Assembly (NCBI RefSeq): GCF_905220365.1
Contig: NC_061124.1
Location: forward strand, 2,110,501 to 2,174,500
Source of the DNA: Vanessa cardui
Lineage: Eukaryota; Arthropoda; Insecta; Lepidoptera; Nymphalidae
Reading direction: 5' to 3'
Length of the DNA stretch: 64,000 nt
Part shown: positions 43,921 through 54,761 of the stretch, piece by piece
How the letters are laid out: every line of letters starts with the position of its first letter
Position numbering within the stretch: the stretch's first letter is position 1
Translations under genes and position numbers: made by a program
The notes under the pieces: generated by a model
What the model was told of the DNA's origin: nothing
Database searches by the model: none
What the model saw: only the letters and a program-made list of their open reading frames with translations

Positions 43921-43987
43921 TAACGAAACTAAAGTGTATCTGTATTATATTTATTATATGAATACAATTATTTTTTATGTATCATTA

Positions 43988-44535
43988 TCATTACATACAG
44001 AGTCGGATTTAAAGGTTTGGAGGCCCCCGGGCCACAAAGTAGTGGGGGCCCTAGACAAACAGAAGCGTGAACAACCCAATAATTATATTAACATGAATTA
44101 ATTACTTTTTTATTTCAATCAGTAAGCTATGATTTATTTACTTGTATCGTTAACTTTTAAAATATTAAATAATAACGTTATTATAATTTGTCTATATCTC
44201 GGTATTTGTTAACTTGCTGAAATCTGTGGCCCCCACTAATGTGGAGGCCCCAGGGCAGTTGCCCCGGTTGCCCTCCCCTAAATCCGGCACTGATTACATA
44301 GTATGACAAAGTCGCTTACCGCTGTCTGTCCCTATGTATGCTTAGATCTTTCAAAGTACGCAAAGGATTTTGAAGCGTTTTTAATAGATAGAGTGATTTA
44401 ATAGGAATGTTTTTGTATATAGTACATGGACTATAAAGTAAAGAAACGCTGACAATGCGATGTCGTAAATAAACAAATTCTGTTGTATATTTAGTATCAG
44501 TATTGCACCCCTGCGAAACCGTTGCGGGTCGCTAG
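43988..44535 (+). mobile_element. Non-autonomous Helitron split by a hAT-like MITE
   Basis: It starts TCATTACATA, is interrupted at 43998-44292, and resumes with ATTACATAGTATGACAAAGT through 'cgcttaccgctgtctgtcc' to a CTAG at 44532-44535. Without the insert it would be about 245 bp, the size of its relatives. Confidence 0.8.
43998..44292. mobile_element. hAT-like MITE (295 bp)
   Basis: The ends are CAGAGTCGGATTTAAAGG at the left and, complemented, CAGTGCCGGATTTAGGGG at the right. It is flanked by a perfect 8-bp duplication, ATTACATA (43990-43997 and 44293-44300). CAGNG ends plus an 8-bp target repeat define a hAT-type element. The subterminal regions are GC-rich (GGAGGCCCCCGGGCC and complement) around an AT-rich centre. 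It has no transposase. Confidence 0.9.
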
Positions 44536-45296
44536 TAGAATATAATTTGATATTAATAGCGTTGTTAATTCCCAACGTAAGTATTCATCAGCTGATCAGC
44601 TCCTTAATCAAAAACAACTAGAACTGTCTGAGTAGGTGTTATTAAATATTAATCTTTAACGCGTTGAAGCAATAAAAATAGATAACAAAAGTCTGATAAA
44701 CTCTATAATCAGATTACTTACAAAAAAAGGACATAATATAAATATTTAAATAGATACATAGTTCGGGTGCGTAGAAGTGAAAGTGCTATCTCTTTTACCC
44801 CTGCACACTCATGCATCTTTTGTCCTTCTTGCGAGAATCCTCGAAACGTGACTTGAAACTATCTTGTCGTATTATTTCTAAAAAAATAGATATTTGTAAT
44901 AATTTTGATTCATAAAAAATATATCCAAAAATCGAAATACTTACATATATTTTATATTTATATTACATATTAGTAAAATTTCAACGTCAAGAGTTTATTT
45001 AAATTTGTAAACCTTTTTATCTTTATTTCTACGTCTGATAAGTTCAGATACTTTAGTACAAGCTGTGTTTCCAATTCAGCTAATCATTTAGCCGATTGTA
45101 CTAAGTTTATGCAAAGGGGATCGCTTACAAAGGGATCAATGCCCATCCCTGATGTAGCGACGCTATCGAACTATCGTTTGAGCGTGATCTAAAAGCAATT
45201 AATTACTAATCGATACGGTACACAGACCATTCGAGTCTATTAAATCGAATATTTAAATCGATTTATGTTTGAATATTACTAATCTGAAGATTATCA
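44536..45296. other. AT-rich non-coding stretch
   Basis: Nothing is recognised. Confidence 0.5.
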
Positions 45297-45859
45297 CCAT
45301 TACATAGTATAGAACAAAATCGCTTAACGCTGTCTTTGCCTATGTAAGCTTAGATCTTTAAAATTACACAACATATTTTGAACCGGTTTTTTTTTTTCAT
45401 TTATAGATTGATTCAAGAGGAAAGTTTATATGTATAATACATGCACAATGCTGAGAGGGCCCAGTGGGTAGAACGCGTGCATCTTAATCGATGATTGCGG
45501 GTTCAAACCCCAGGCAAGCACCACTATATATATGTGCTTAATTTGTGTTTATAATTCATCTCGCGCTCGGCGGTGAAGGAAAACATCTTGAGGAAACCTG
45601 CATGTGTCTAATTTCATCGAAATTCTCCCACATGTGCATTCCACCATTGCATTGGAACAATGTCGTGGAACATGTTCCTCTCCTTAATGGAAGAGAAGGC
45701 CTTATCTCGGCAGTGGGAAATGTACAGGCTGTTACTTTACTTTAGTTTTACATGCACAATTTAGCAGAGAATGTCTGAGAAGCTGTGAACATTGTAAAAT
45801 ATTCTGCAGTATATTTAGTATCAGCATTGCAACCGCGCAAAGCCGAGGCGGATCGCTAG
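45297..45859 (+). mobile_element. Non-autonomous Helitron split by SINE B
   Basis: It runs from TACATAGTATAGAACAAAAT to 'aaagccgaggcggatcgCTAG' at 45856-45859. It is broken at 45450-45748 by a SINE whose insertion duplicated 12 bp. Confidence 0.8.
45450..45748 (+). mobile_element. SINE B with 12-bp target duplication
   Basis: TACATGCACAAT occurs at 45438-45449 and 45749-45760. The head is GCTGAGAGGGCCCAGTGGG with box B GGGTTCAAACCC. It is full-length except for a small deletion near 45675. Confidence 0.95.
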
Positions 45860-46442
45860 CTTTCTATAAATTAAACATGTGAATGATAATAGAACTAAAT
45901 AAATTAATAATCCCTAGTAGGTAAAGTCATCTTTATTGTGTAGATGATAAACTAAATCTTTGCCATAAATTTGCTCCACGGTTTAAATAAAAAAATAAAA
46001 TAAAAGGTATTTAATAGGATCGTATTTTTGAGTCAATTGTAACCGAGTGTCTATTATACAAAAAGGAACGATAAAAATATGTTCAAAGTTATCGACTTTT
46101 AATTAATTCGTATAAAAGATTCGTAAAACTTTCGCATAAGCTCATCTCGAACAAAAGGACATCGCCTTAATAAAACTCAATGCCTAAAAGTTTGGAATAA
46201 AAAGCAATTATTTCAAGTTAAGCTAAACTTAAGATTTTTTAAATATTCTACCACAAAAGTAGTAATTTAAATTCAATTAAATTTAATGCTTTACTAAAAC
46301 AACACAACCACAAAACTCGAGAAAAGACGCCGATGACTAAATACATTTCTGTTCTTTCATCGCTGTGATTAAGAATAACCATGTTACTTAAAAGTGTATT
46401 GTGTAACGCTTCTTATGAGCTTTCCTTTGTAACACGATTATA
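45860..46442. other. AT-rich non-coding stretch
   Basis: Nothing is recognised. Confidence 0.5.
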
Positions 46443-46749
46443 GTACGACACAACTTAGATGTAGCATCGGCAATTTCAATAAAACCGATTACTGCCGATT
46501 TATACAACCAATAGAAATAGCTCCCTATCACTATTCGTCGCTATTCTCACGTCAGTTCAATCCGAGAAAGCAAGTGCATGTAAATTGACGAACATATTAG
46601 GTCATATGATATTACAAATTGTTACGTTTGTGTAAAGATCATATTCACATAAGAAATGAACATAGATAATTTGGGATAGCGTACTTAGGTAATTCGGATG
46701 TGATCGGTTTTACGAAAATCGCCAATGCTACATCTAAGTTGTGTCGCAC
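46443..46749. mobile_element. TIR MITE, copy 2 (TA target)
   Basis: It is the partner of 7135-7448. GTACGACACAACTTAGATGT is at the left and ACATCTAAGTTGTGTCGCAC at the right, with TA on both sides (46441-46442 and 46750-46751). The inner parts of the ends (GCATCGGCAATTT.. / ..AAATCGCCAATGC) remain inverted. Confidence 0.85.
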
Positions 46750-47137
46750 TAAAACATATTATATATTTTCACGTTATAATCCCATAAACATCTTCTTTAT
46801 ATAGTTTACTATACAAAACCCTAAGCCGATTTCGGTAACAATACCCCCATAAACTATAGTAACCTAATTCAATGGAAACATGTTCTGAATAACCCAGTTT
46901 GTTTCTCAGCTTTACGTAAATGTTCATTTAGGTAATTAGATTCCTTGGACCGAGCATTTTTTCTATGCTTTTTATGTGTTTAGGTTATTTGTAAACGAAT
47001 AATGCTCTTTCTGTCTGTGTAGTATACAATTATTATGCGGTTGCGGTTTTGTTTAATTTTAAAAGTGGATTAATGGAAGCCGGTTTTTTTCGGTTTGTAT
47101 TTTACGACCTGATGGAAGATTTCAATGAAATTTAATC
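46750..47137. other. AT-rich non-coding stretch
   Basis: Nothing is recognised. Confidence 0.5.
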
Positions 47138-47310
47138 TATACTGACATTATAAATGTGAAAGTAAATCTGTCTGTCTGTATGTCGCTTTTTCACTGACAA
47201 ACCGCTGAATCAAATTTGATGAAATTTGGTTTGAAGGAAATTTCACCAAGGAAGGACGTGAGCTTTTTCTGCCTAGCACATGACAACCAAACTCAACCAA
47301 ACAAACCAGT
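47138..47310 (+). mobile_element. Repeat J copy
   Basis: It runs from CTATACTGACATTATAAATG through 'caaatttgatgaaatttgg' to 'gcctagcacatgacaacc'. The CTAG end is lost. Confidence 0.6.
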
Positions 47311-47592
47311 CTTTCGTAAATTAAATATACTTAGTTGAAATAAAGTACATTTTCATTTCATTTTTATTTACTTGCAGAGAAAAATTGAGTGAACTTTCTG
47401 TAAGAATTATCTTCTGTAAGATCTCACTCGTAAAATGATGACAAGCGACTCGCAGTGATACACCATTATTATAAATTGAATACTTATTAACGTAAATGTC
47501 GGATAGGAAACCATAAAATAAATTCAACTAGGGGAAATATATAGTTTTGTTTGTATAGTTACTGAGAATGTCGTTGAAATTAATATACAGTC

Positions 47593-47883
47593 ACTTGGTG
47601 GTAGGGCTTTGTGCAAGCCCGTCTGGGTAGGTACCACCCACTCATCAGTTATTCTACCGCCAAATAACAGTACTCAGTATTGTTGTGTTCCGGTCTGAAG
47701 GGTGAGTGAGCCAGTGTAACTACAGGCACAAGGGACATAAAATCTTAGTTCCCAATGTTGGTGGCACATTGATGATGTAAGGAATGGTTAATATTTCTTA
47801 CAGCGTCATTGTCTATGGGCTATGGTGACCACTTACCATCAGGTGGCCCATATGCTCGTCCGCCAACCTATACCATAAAAAAA
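47593..47883 (+). mobile_element. Repeat A, full-length
   Basis: It runs from CTTGGTGGTAGGGCTTTGTG to ACCATAAAAAAAA. ACAGT lies 2 bp before the start and directly after the A-run, a possible short target duplication. Confidence 0.8.
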
Positions 47884-48010
47884 ACAGTGTAAATCGTATG
47901 TCATATTTAACAATAGTCAAAAGCATTTCGGACATTAATGTTAGTGTTAAGATCAGAGACCACGCCTCTATTCACCATAATAATATAACTATTTTATAAT
48001 CTATACTATT

Positions 48011-48313
48011 GAGCTTAGATGGCCCAGTGGTTAGACGTACATCTTAACCGATGATTGCGGGTTCAACACAAGCAAACGCCGCTGAATATGCATGTGCTTA
48101 TTATGTGTTTTTTAATTCATCTCATGCTCGACGGCGAAAAAAACATCGTGAGGGAATCTACATGTGTCTAATTTCATCGAAATTCTGCCACATGTGCATT
48201 CCACAAACTATCATGGGAACAGCATGGTGTAGTATGTTCCATAACCTTAATGGGAGAAGAGGCCTTAGCCCAGCAGTGGGAAATTTACAGGCTGTTACTG
48301 TACTGTACAATGT
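48011..48313 (+). mobile_element. SINE B with 7-bp target duplication
   Basis: TACTATT lies at 48004-48010 and 48314-48320. The head is GAGCTTAGATGGCCCAGTGG with small losses. The body runs to 'aggctgttactgtactgtac'. A 132-codon frame crossing it is accidental. Confidence 0.8.
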
Positions 48314-48320
48314 TACTATT

Positions 48321-48775
48321 TACATTTATTACGTACATGAAATGTATGAAGAAAATAAATGTCCTGCGCAAAAATCACTGCAAAAAAATATTAACATAAT
48401 ACAAATGAAAAGTAAAGAGAAAAAAAAAACATTCAAATGCCGTCACTAATACACGTTGAATGACTCTCATTCAGTCTTATTCGTTCGTTGTTCTTTCGCT
48501 CTTTTTAAGAACAATAGCTCGTTAGATTGCTGGCGTAACGCTTGGAGTGTTTGCTTTACTGTTTGCGAAAGATTATATTTTAATCATCGTCTACTTTGTT
48601 TTAATCTCAATCAAATTGGTTTCAAAATACAGGATTAAATGTTGATAATCTATCTCTTCGACATGAAATTTTTCATTCGCCAAAAATGTGCTTTGTTTGA
48701 AGCATTTTATAATCTTCATAACTTTATCCTCATTAATCATGGAGACATTTTGTATTTTTATTAGATGTAAGTACT
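48321..48775. other. AT-rich stretch
   Basis: Nothing is supported beyond chance frames. Confidence 0.45.
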
Positions 48776-48781
48776 CTATAT

Positions 48782-49084
48782 CAACAACAACAATAATCTG
48801 TCAATTTCCCACTGCTGGGCTAAAGCCTCCTCTCCCTTTCATGAGAAGGTTTGAAACATATTCCACCACGCTGTTCCAGTGCTTGATGGTGGAATACACA
48901 TGTGGCAGAATTTCTATGAAATAAGACGCATGCAGGTATCCTCACAATGTTTTCCGTCATCGTCGAGCACGAGATTAATTATAAAGACAAATTAAGCACA
49001 TGAATATTCAGTGGTGCTTGCCTGGGCTTGAACCCGCAATCATCGGTTAAGGTGCAAGCGTTCTGACAACTGGGCCATCTCGGC
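48782..49084 (-). mobile_element. SINE B, minus strand, full-length
   Basis: The (CAA)n tail is at the left and the tRNA-like head at the right (the complement has GAGCCGAGATGGCCCAGTTG and box B GGGTTCAAGCCC). CTATAT at 48776-48781 and 49085-49090 may be its target duplication. Confidence 0.85.
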
Positions 49085-49494
49085 TCTATATATTCAATAG
49101 AATATTGTATATTTTTAGCCTTAAAAACTCAAACAAATTTCGGCCACCGAAGGGCACAAGTGTGTTCGCAAACCGAAGAGCTTTCATTATCCATTACAAC
49201 CCGGAATAGACCAATTTCCATCTAATACTCTGAGAGTTTCTAGTCTGAAAACCACATAAGCCCTACCCAATGTTCCATGGCAGCTTTAGGATCTGCGGTT
49301 GTATACGCTAGTCGTTGGAACATCGAGGAAAATAAAATACACTTCATAGTTAATAGGGTTTCGTCTTGAATGCATTTCCTCAATCTTGATATACTAATAT
49401 GCTTTATGAATAAACCCCTGAACAGAATTTGATGCAAGTTTTTATACATGGCACCTGATAGGGGTACCTACAGCGTCGAGCGAGACGGTTAAAC
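49085..49494. other. AT-rich stretch with a J trace
   Basis: 'aacccctgaacagaatttgatgcaagttt' (49415-49445) is a J core remnant. Otherwise nothing is recognised. Confidence 0.4.
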
Positions 49495-49610
49495 CGGCGT
49501 ATAAGAGACATCTTAGTTCTCAAGGTTAGTTGTGTTTTGGCGATGTAAGAAGCGTCACTTCTTGAAACCGGGTAGCCCATTTGCGCGTCCCAACTACATC
49601 ATAAAAACAG
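49495..49610 (+). mobile_element. Repeat A, 3' half, degenerate
   Basis: 'acatcttagttctcaaggttagt', 'ggcgatgtaag' and 'gcccatttgcgcgtccc' plus an A-run are the final blocks of A. Confidence 0.5.
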
Positions 49611-49954
49611 ACCAAATCGATTAAGTTACCATTACAAGACGAAAGTATTGTCTAGGAGGCAATAATTTGAACCAAAATAAAATATTTTGCATACATATTC
49701 CGATATTCAATAGACAGTTTCAAAGATCTAGATTATATTAACCTTTAAGGAGTTTTATAATAACATAAACGTATTGAAATAGTGGTCGTAATGCGGAGGA
49801 AGTTTACTAGTTAAGAAACTAACGATACACAAACACGGAATCTTACTTCATAAGCCCACTTTATTGAGAAACTTTACCGTCAATAGAGTATACGCTACAC
49901 TTTTAAGAGAGAAGGCACAATTCATGGTATTATACGGGCTGTTATTATGGTATG

Positions 49955-50095
49955 TATCTGTCACCGTAAGATTGCAAACATCGTTAGATTACAATCTATC
50001 TCCTGAGATTGCAAACTGTCGAAATATTGTGAACCGTGAAATATGATTGCAATTTAACGTATTATATTTCGCTATATTGTAATCTGACAGATTGA
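49955..50095 (+). repeat. Dispersed repeat M, copy 1
   Basis: It contains 'gttagattacaatct', 'attgtgaaccgtgaaatatg' and 'attgcaatttaacgtatt'. The complement of 59783-59925 carries the same blocks in the same order. It is rich in GATTGCAA/GATTACAATC words that pair with one another. It is probably a small MITE, but the ends are not defined. Confidence 0.5.
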
Positions 50096-50137
50096 CTACT
50101 AAACTTGGTTGGTTATCATTTGTATGTACTGTTTAAT

Positions 50138-50330
50138 CGACTTCAAAAAAGGAAGTTCTCAGTTTGATTGTTTGTATGTATGTAGGTATGTTTGTCGCGT
50201 ATTCGTTATCGTTATCGTTGTCGTTTATCTCGCGTTTGGCTAAGCTATTTGGTTGCGGTTTTCAGGTTGGCTGGTAGATAAGGCTATATAGCTTTAAGCC
50301 CGCCTTTTGCTCAATTTATTTTTTGTTAAA
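50138..50330 (+). repeat. Repeat F, left-end variant
   Basis: It opens TAATCGACTTCAAAAAAGGA, followed by 'gtatgtatgtaggtatgtttgtcgcgt'. This is an F-like left end without the long T-run. Confidence 0.5.
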
Positions 50331-50609
50331 TAGTTGTGCAATAAAGTTTAAATAAATACATAAATTTGCTACATTCAGGAGAAGGTTAGGTGCTTTAACC
50401 TACAAAAAAGGAGCTTCTGTATTTGACCTACAAGTATGTATGTTTGTCCACGATTATGGACATCATTATTCAAATTTAAACAATATTATGTTCTGACTGA
50501 TTTGTGGATTTCGAAAGTTCGATGTACATACCGACTTCTAAACTTGGTGAATTCGTAACGACTTCACTTCCATAGTTTTCAATAATCAAGTCGATAAGGA
50601 AATTCTTAG

Positions 50610-50690
50610 TTACAACGCTCCGCTGAGTGAAGTCATCTCTAATCGAGGAGATGATTTGAGGTTTATTCCGCCACGCCGCTCCATTGCCGG
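50610..50690 (-). CDS. Candidate minus-strand exon, weak
   Basis: Read on the minus strand after CTGTCATTATCCGTCAG (acceptor ending at 50691), the codons are PAMERRGGINLKSSPRLEM and onward to a stop at 50612-50610. A GTAACT donor-like site overlaps the stop. A second, 107-codon frame overlaps in another register on the same strand, so the reading is ambiguous. The stretch is GC-richer than its flanks. I do not recognise the product. Confidence 0.18.
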   Translation of the reverse strand, partial: PAMERRGGINLKSSPRLEMTSLSGAL

Positions 50691-51018
50691 CTGACGGATA
50701 ATGACAGTGACAGGTAATTCGATAACATATTGTTTTTCTCTCGATTTCCTTCAAACGACTTAGATAAATAATTAGTATTGTATCGTTATTGGAGGGCAAC
50801 TTTTATTGAATTAAAATAATATTGGCTTAATTAATACATTTTGAGAGATGGCAACAAAAATATGTGTCCGGGAAACAGGAGACGGTGTATTGATTCATTC
50901 AGTTTTGGGGTATGGTGTGTACAGTGAAAAAGGAAAAAAAAGTGATTGAGATCATTACGGAGTTTTATTGTCGACATGTTTTGTTAAGTTTACATGACTA
51001 TTAGATTTTAATGGCTAA

Positions 51019-51175
51019 CTAGTTGTTGCTTTCAGCTTTGCTCGCGTTTCAGGGGCCAGTTGTCAAGCCTATCCTTCAATGAAGTTCAAGCTTGCTTCAT
51101 ATCAAACTTACGTCAAATTATTTACTGTTTTTCCCGTGAAAGTGCAACGGACAAACTGACATTCAGAGAGTTATT
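51019..51175 (-). mobile_element. Repeat J copy
   Basis: It starts at CTAGTTGTTGCTTTCAGC with 'gctcgcgtttcagg', then 'gaagttcaagcttgcttcatatcaaa', as in other J copies. The start block at the right is lost. Confidence 0.55.
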
Positions 51176-51469
51176 TTCTCACTTTTTTAAAGTATAAACA
51201 ATAATGTATATTATTGTTTATTGTTTCAGAAAAAGTCAATAATAATTAATAATGTATTCCTTTTGTTTTGTTCATTTGTTCGTAATATCGATGTATTGAT
51301 TTGATTGTATAAATATTGTACGCGCTACTTGTTCGAACAATGGAGGACATATTAGCATGCATGTACACATAGTATTCATATGAGTGTGTTTCAATTATTT
51401 TTGAATTATTAAATAATACTGAATTTGAAAGTTGCCGTTTTTTTTAATAATATCGATTAGTTCACTGTG

Positions 51470-51772
51470 GCATATGAGCCACCTTATGGTAATTTTTTAA
51501 CACCGCCCAGAGTTGGCGCTGTGAAAATTTATACTTTTTTACATGGTGTTATTTTTTGTAACCTTGTTACAACTGGATACACTGGTCTACTCCCGGTTCA
51601 CATCGAAACACGAATAGTAAATATTGTTGTTAAGCCAGATGGTTTTTCAAATCCTTATGTGAAAAAAAGTATTGTAAATCTGTTTATTTTAAAAGAGCAA
51701 CAATTTCTTTCTTGCCATTCTTGCTGGAGTTTGCTCTCCGAAACAGTGGTATTTATGTATATTGGCATTTCA
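51470..51772. mobile_element. Old A (minus) and D-related (plus) remnants
   Basis: 51470-51650 on the complement keeps a faint A layout ('catatgagccaccttatggtaa', 'ttggcgctgtgaaaat'). 51660-51772 resembles D ('tttctttcttgccattcttgctgg', 'ctctccgaaacagtggt'). A 102-codon frame spans both and is therefore not a gene. Confidence 0.4.
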
Positions 51773-51912
51773 TAAACGTTTCATTGTGAAGTATACTTAC
51801 TGATAGTTAATCAAATACATTTGACTTTAGTCAATGATATTCTAATAAACAGACATCTTATATCCATACTAAACAACAGAAAAAAGTGTGCCGCGCCGGT
51901 GACCGTTTATTT

Positions 51913-52955
51913 TTAACCGACTTCAAAAAAAGGAGGAGGTTCTCAATTCGTCGGGGCCTTTTTTTTTTTTTTTTTTTTTATTTTTTATGTATGTTACCGA
52001 ATTACTCGAAGATGGCTGGGCCGATTTTGACAATTCTTTTTTTGTTTGAAAGGGCATGTTTTACAGGTGGTCCCATTGTCAGGAAATCAGGATCTGATGA
52101 TGGGATCCTGGCGAAATCGAGGGAACTCCTCAAATTTTATAGGCAAACCTATAGTGATTTCGGTTTTATTCAAAGTGCCTTGGTCATATGCTCACGAAAA
52201 GTGACATTTGATGAAGTGGAACTGATGATGAAGACCACAACTGGTAATCAGAACCTATTAGTAAGTAACTATTTTACGGGTTTAGTTCTATTTCTTTAAG
52301 ATAGTCGTCAAGCAATTGATGTTAGTAAACATGACTATGATGAAGTCTAGCTGATGGTGGATTACCCGGAGAATTCCTCAATGATTAACGGCATTGCATC
52401 GGGAAAAATGGTGTTGTCTAATTGGCGATGAGCAGTTAACATTAGGCTATTGTAACTTAGGTAACGCTTAATTTGAGTTGCAGTCCACATCGTATTGAAA
52501 CGGGGTTGAGTTATGTTTAGAGTCGAAAGCCGAAATGTACTGAGTATAATAAAGTGAATGATAAACACTACCAATTGTAATTATAAATAACAAAACAACA
52601 CTGAAAAGCATTAAATAAATTTTTATAAATAAAAAAAAACCGCCTTCAAAAATGAACTAAAAAGAAAAAAATAATCAGTTACATCCATATCCAATTTACG
52701 ATTTTTTAATCACCTTTTGAAGTCGGTGCCAACAAAGTAAATTAATTCCTATATTTAAATCATTTAATTTGTATCGATAGTAAGGTTTGTCTAATGGTGT
52801 CATCTATGCAATGTATTATGTATTATGTACCTATATTAGCAATGTCGGCACCGACTTTGAGAGGTGATTAAAAAATCGTTAATTGGATATGGATGTAACT
52901 GATTATTTTTTTCTTTTTAGTTCATTTTTGAAGGCGGTTTTTTTTTATTTATAAA
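51913..52955 (+). mobile_element. Repeat F2, young copy
   Basis: It opens AACCGACTTCAAAAAAAGGA, then a run of about 18 T, then 'tcgaagatggctgggccg'. The first 180 bp match 63817-64000 at nearly every base, which suggests recent spread. It ends 'tttttgaaggcggtttttt', an imperfect inverse of its start. A 137-codon frame at 51886-52299 crosses the junction, so it is not a gene in its own right. Part of it (KSRELLKFYRQTYSDFGFIQS) reads like protein. Confidence 0.7.
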
Positions 52956-52960
52956 AATTT
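52617..52960. repeat. Inverted repeat, 114-bp arms
   Basis: The left arm 52617-52730 and right arm 52847-52960 are complementary over nearly their whole length: AACCGCCTTCAAAAATGAAC.. to ..GAAGTCGGTGCC against GGCACCGACTTTGA.. to ..TTTTTGAAGGCGG. The loop is 116 bp. Transcribed, it would fold into a long near-perfect hairpin. Confidence 0.9.
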
Positions 52961-53200
52961 ATAGTTTATTTTGACATTTCGTTAAAAATAAAAAGGATAG
53001 CTTGATAAAAACAATAAGTAAAAGGGATAACTCGATGTTTTAATTACGCAAAACGTATTACCACGTAATGGTGATGTATTATAACGTATTACTACGTAAA
53101 ACGACTGAAGGCAAACGTCCCAATTAGGACGTTTTCTAGTCATCACTTTTTGCGCGTTAATAACATATCTGTTTACTACAATATCATTGACTTTAGTGTT

Positions 53201-53297
53201 ACTTGTTAAGATTCCACACCATTGGGCTCCACTACATACATAATCACTTGTTAAGATTCACGTGTTCTACTCCATTGGGCTCACTATGTACATAATC
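53201..53297 (+). repeat. Two tandem units of about 45-52 bp
   Basis: Unit 1 (53201-53245) and unit 2 (53246-53297) both begin ACTTGTTAAGATTC, share CCATTGGGCTC, and end ACATAATCA. They lie just outside the hAT-like element's right target repeat. Confidence 0.7.
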
Positions 53298-53509
53298 ACA
53301 TAACATGCAAGTAACGTGTGTCAATTGAGAAAATTAAGAATGTAGGTCAAGGCTGAGCAGGGTAAAGTACACGAGCCAGTTCGCTAACGTCGAGTTATGA
53401 CGGCTCTTTAATGTACTCTGGACAAAGGTAAATAGAAAATTACATTGTTATCTTGGAAAGTCTGTACGTTATAACTGAGAATTTGTCGGCTTGTTTCTGT
53501 ATAGAGTAT

Positions 53510-53790
53510 ACTTGGTGGTAGGGCTTTATGTAAGCCCGTCTGGGTAGGTACCACCCACTCATCAGTTATTATACCGCCAAATAACAGTACTCAGTATTGT
53601 TGTGTTCCGGTTTGAAGGGTAAGTGAGCCAGTGTAACTACAGGCACAAAGGACATAACATCTTAGTTCTCAAGGTTGCTGGCACATTGACTATGTAAGGA
53701 ATAGTTAATATTTCTTACAGCGTCATTGTCTATGGGTGATGGTGACCACTTACCATCAGGTGGCCCATATGCTCGTCCGCTAACCTATAA
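53510..53790 (+). mobile_element. Repeat A, near full-length
   Basis: It runs from ACTTGGTGGTAGGGCTTTAT to GTCCGCTAACCTATAACAT. The A-tail has been lost. Confidence 0.8.
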
Positions 53791-53960
53791 CATTTGATAA
53801 CCCACGAAGCTCTCGCGATGTAATGAATGCTTCAAGCGACTACCTTGTTGGTGTTGTGGCTAAACAAGGCTACAGATCCTGAGGTCCAAGATTCAAATCC
53901 CATAAAATTTGTTATGTCTTCCACGAACACACACTGATATTGATCCCGACCAAACGTTTT

Positions 53961-54340
53961 CGACCGACTTCAAAAAGGAGGAAGTTATCAATTCGTCTGT
54001 ATTTTTTTTATGTTTTTTTACTTCATAACTTTTCACTGGGGGGACCGATTTTGATAATTTTTTTTGTTGTTTGAAAGCTCGCGCGTGCCCATGGCTGACA
54101 CCCCAAATATAACAATAACTTAGTTATATAATAGTAAATCAACTTTTAAGTTTTAAGTTTCTTTCTTTCTTTCTTTCTTAAGTAGTCCAATATTTTTTCA
54201 TTTTATTTTACTTAGGAGGACTCATTTAAGAAATAAAAATAATTGTATATTTATTTCTTTTTAGTGCATATTTATTTGTTTTAAAACAGTGTTTTGTTTG
54301 CAGTCGGTTTTTTTACTGTCAAAATTTTTATTTATGCAAT
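53961..54340 (+). mobile_element. Repeat F, short complete copy with (TTTC)n
   Basis: The left end is GACCGACTTCAAAAAGGAGG and the right end TTTGCAGTCGGTTTTTTT, with the middle deleted. A (TTTC) tract lies at 54158-54180. Confidence 0.65.
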
Positions 54341-54748
54341 ATTCGTTTGAATTTCATCAAAATACATATGTTCAGTGGTTAGTAGGGGTAGTACAGGTAC
54401 AATTCTTTACATAATTTAAGACACGAACAAAGTGCAGCCACATACAATGTATGAAGCATAATAGAATTGACGTCACATGAAGCTATTTAGCGTTCAAAAC
54501 GCTAATTACAATGTACATTAAAGTCCTGAATTCAAGTTGTCTAATTACATATGTTGCAGTTTTAAATAGGGCGGTTTAAGAGTAATTTTGCCTTTTAACT
54601 TTAAATTTTGACTTGAAAGAATTGCTCTAAATTTTTCATTTTATTTATTTTGTTCGTGTATTGTATTTTGTTTATGAACCGATGGGTGATTATTTTCTCA
54701 AAGGGATCAGCGCTCAAAGTCTTTGATACTGGACATATTCTAGTTTTC
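54341..54748. other. AT-rich non-coding stretch
   Basis: Nothing is recognised. Confidence 0.5.
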
Positions 54749-54761
54749 TTTGAAACATATA

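Larger units (their letters stand above)
51832..53189. mobile_element. hAT-like MITE copy 2 with a 1-kb nested insertion
   Basis: Its outer parts match 39713-40022 closely. The ends are CAATGATATTCTAATAAACA and, complemented, CAATGATATTGTAGTAAACA. The 8-bp duplication ACTTTAGT lies at 51824-51831 and 53190-53197. Element F2 sits between 'gaccgtttatttt' and 'atagtttattttgac', adding about 1.05 kb. Confidence 0.9.

Noticed and set aside
48051..48449. 132-codon plus-strand frame
   Set aside because: Its first two thirds are SINE B, and the remainder is lysine-rich AT filler.
51886..52299. 137-codon frame
   Set aside because: It begins in the hAT-like MITE and crosses into repeat F2. The T-run yields a poly-phenylalanine stretch. 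Part of it may be a relic of an F2-encoded protein, but it is not a host gene.
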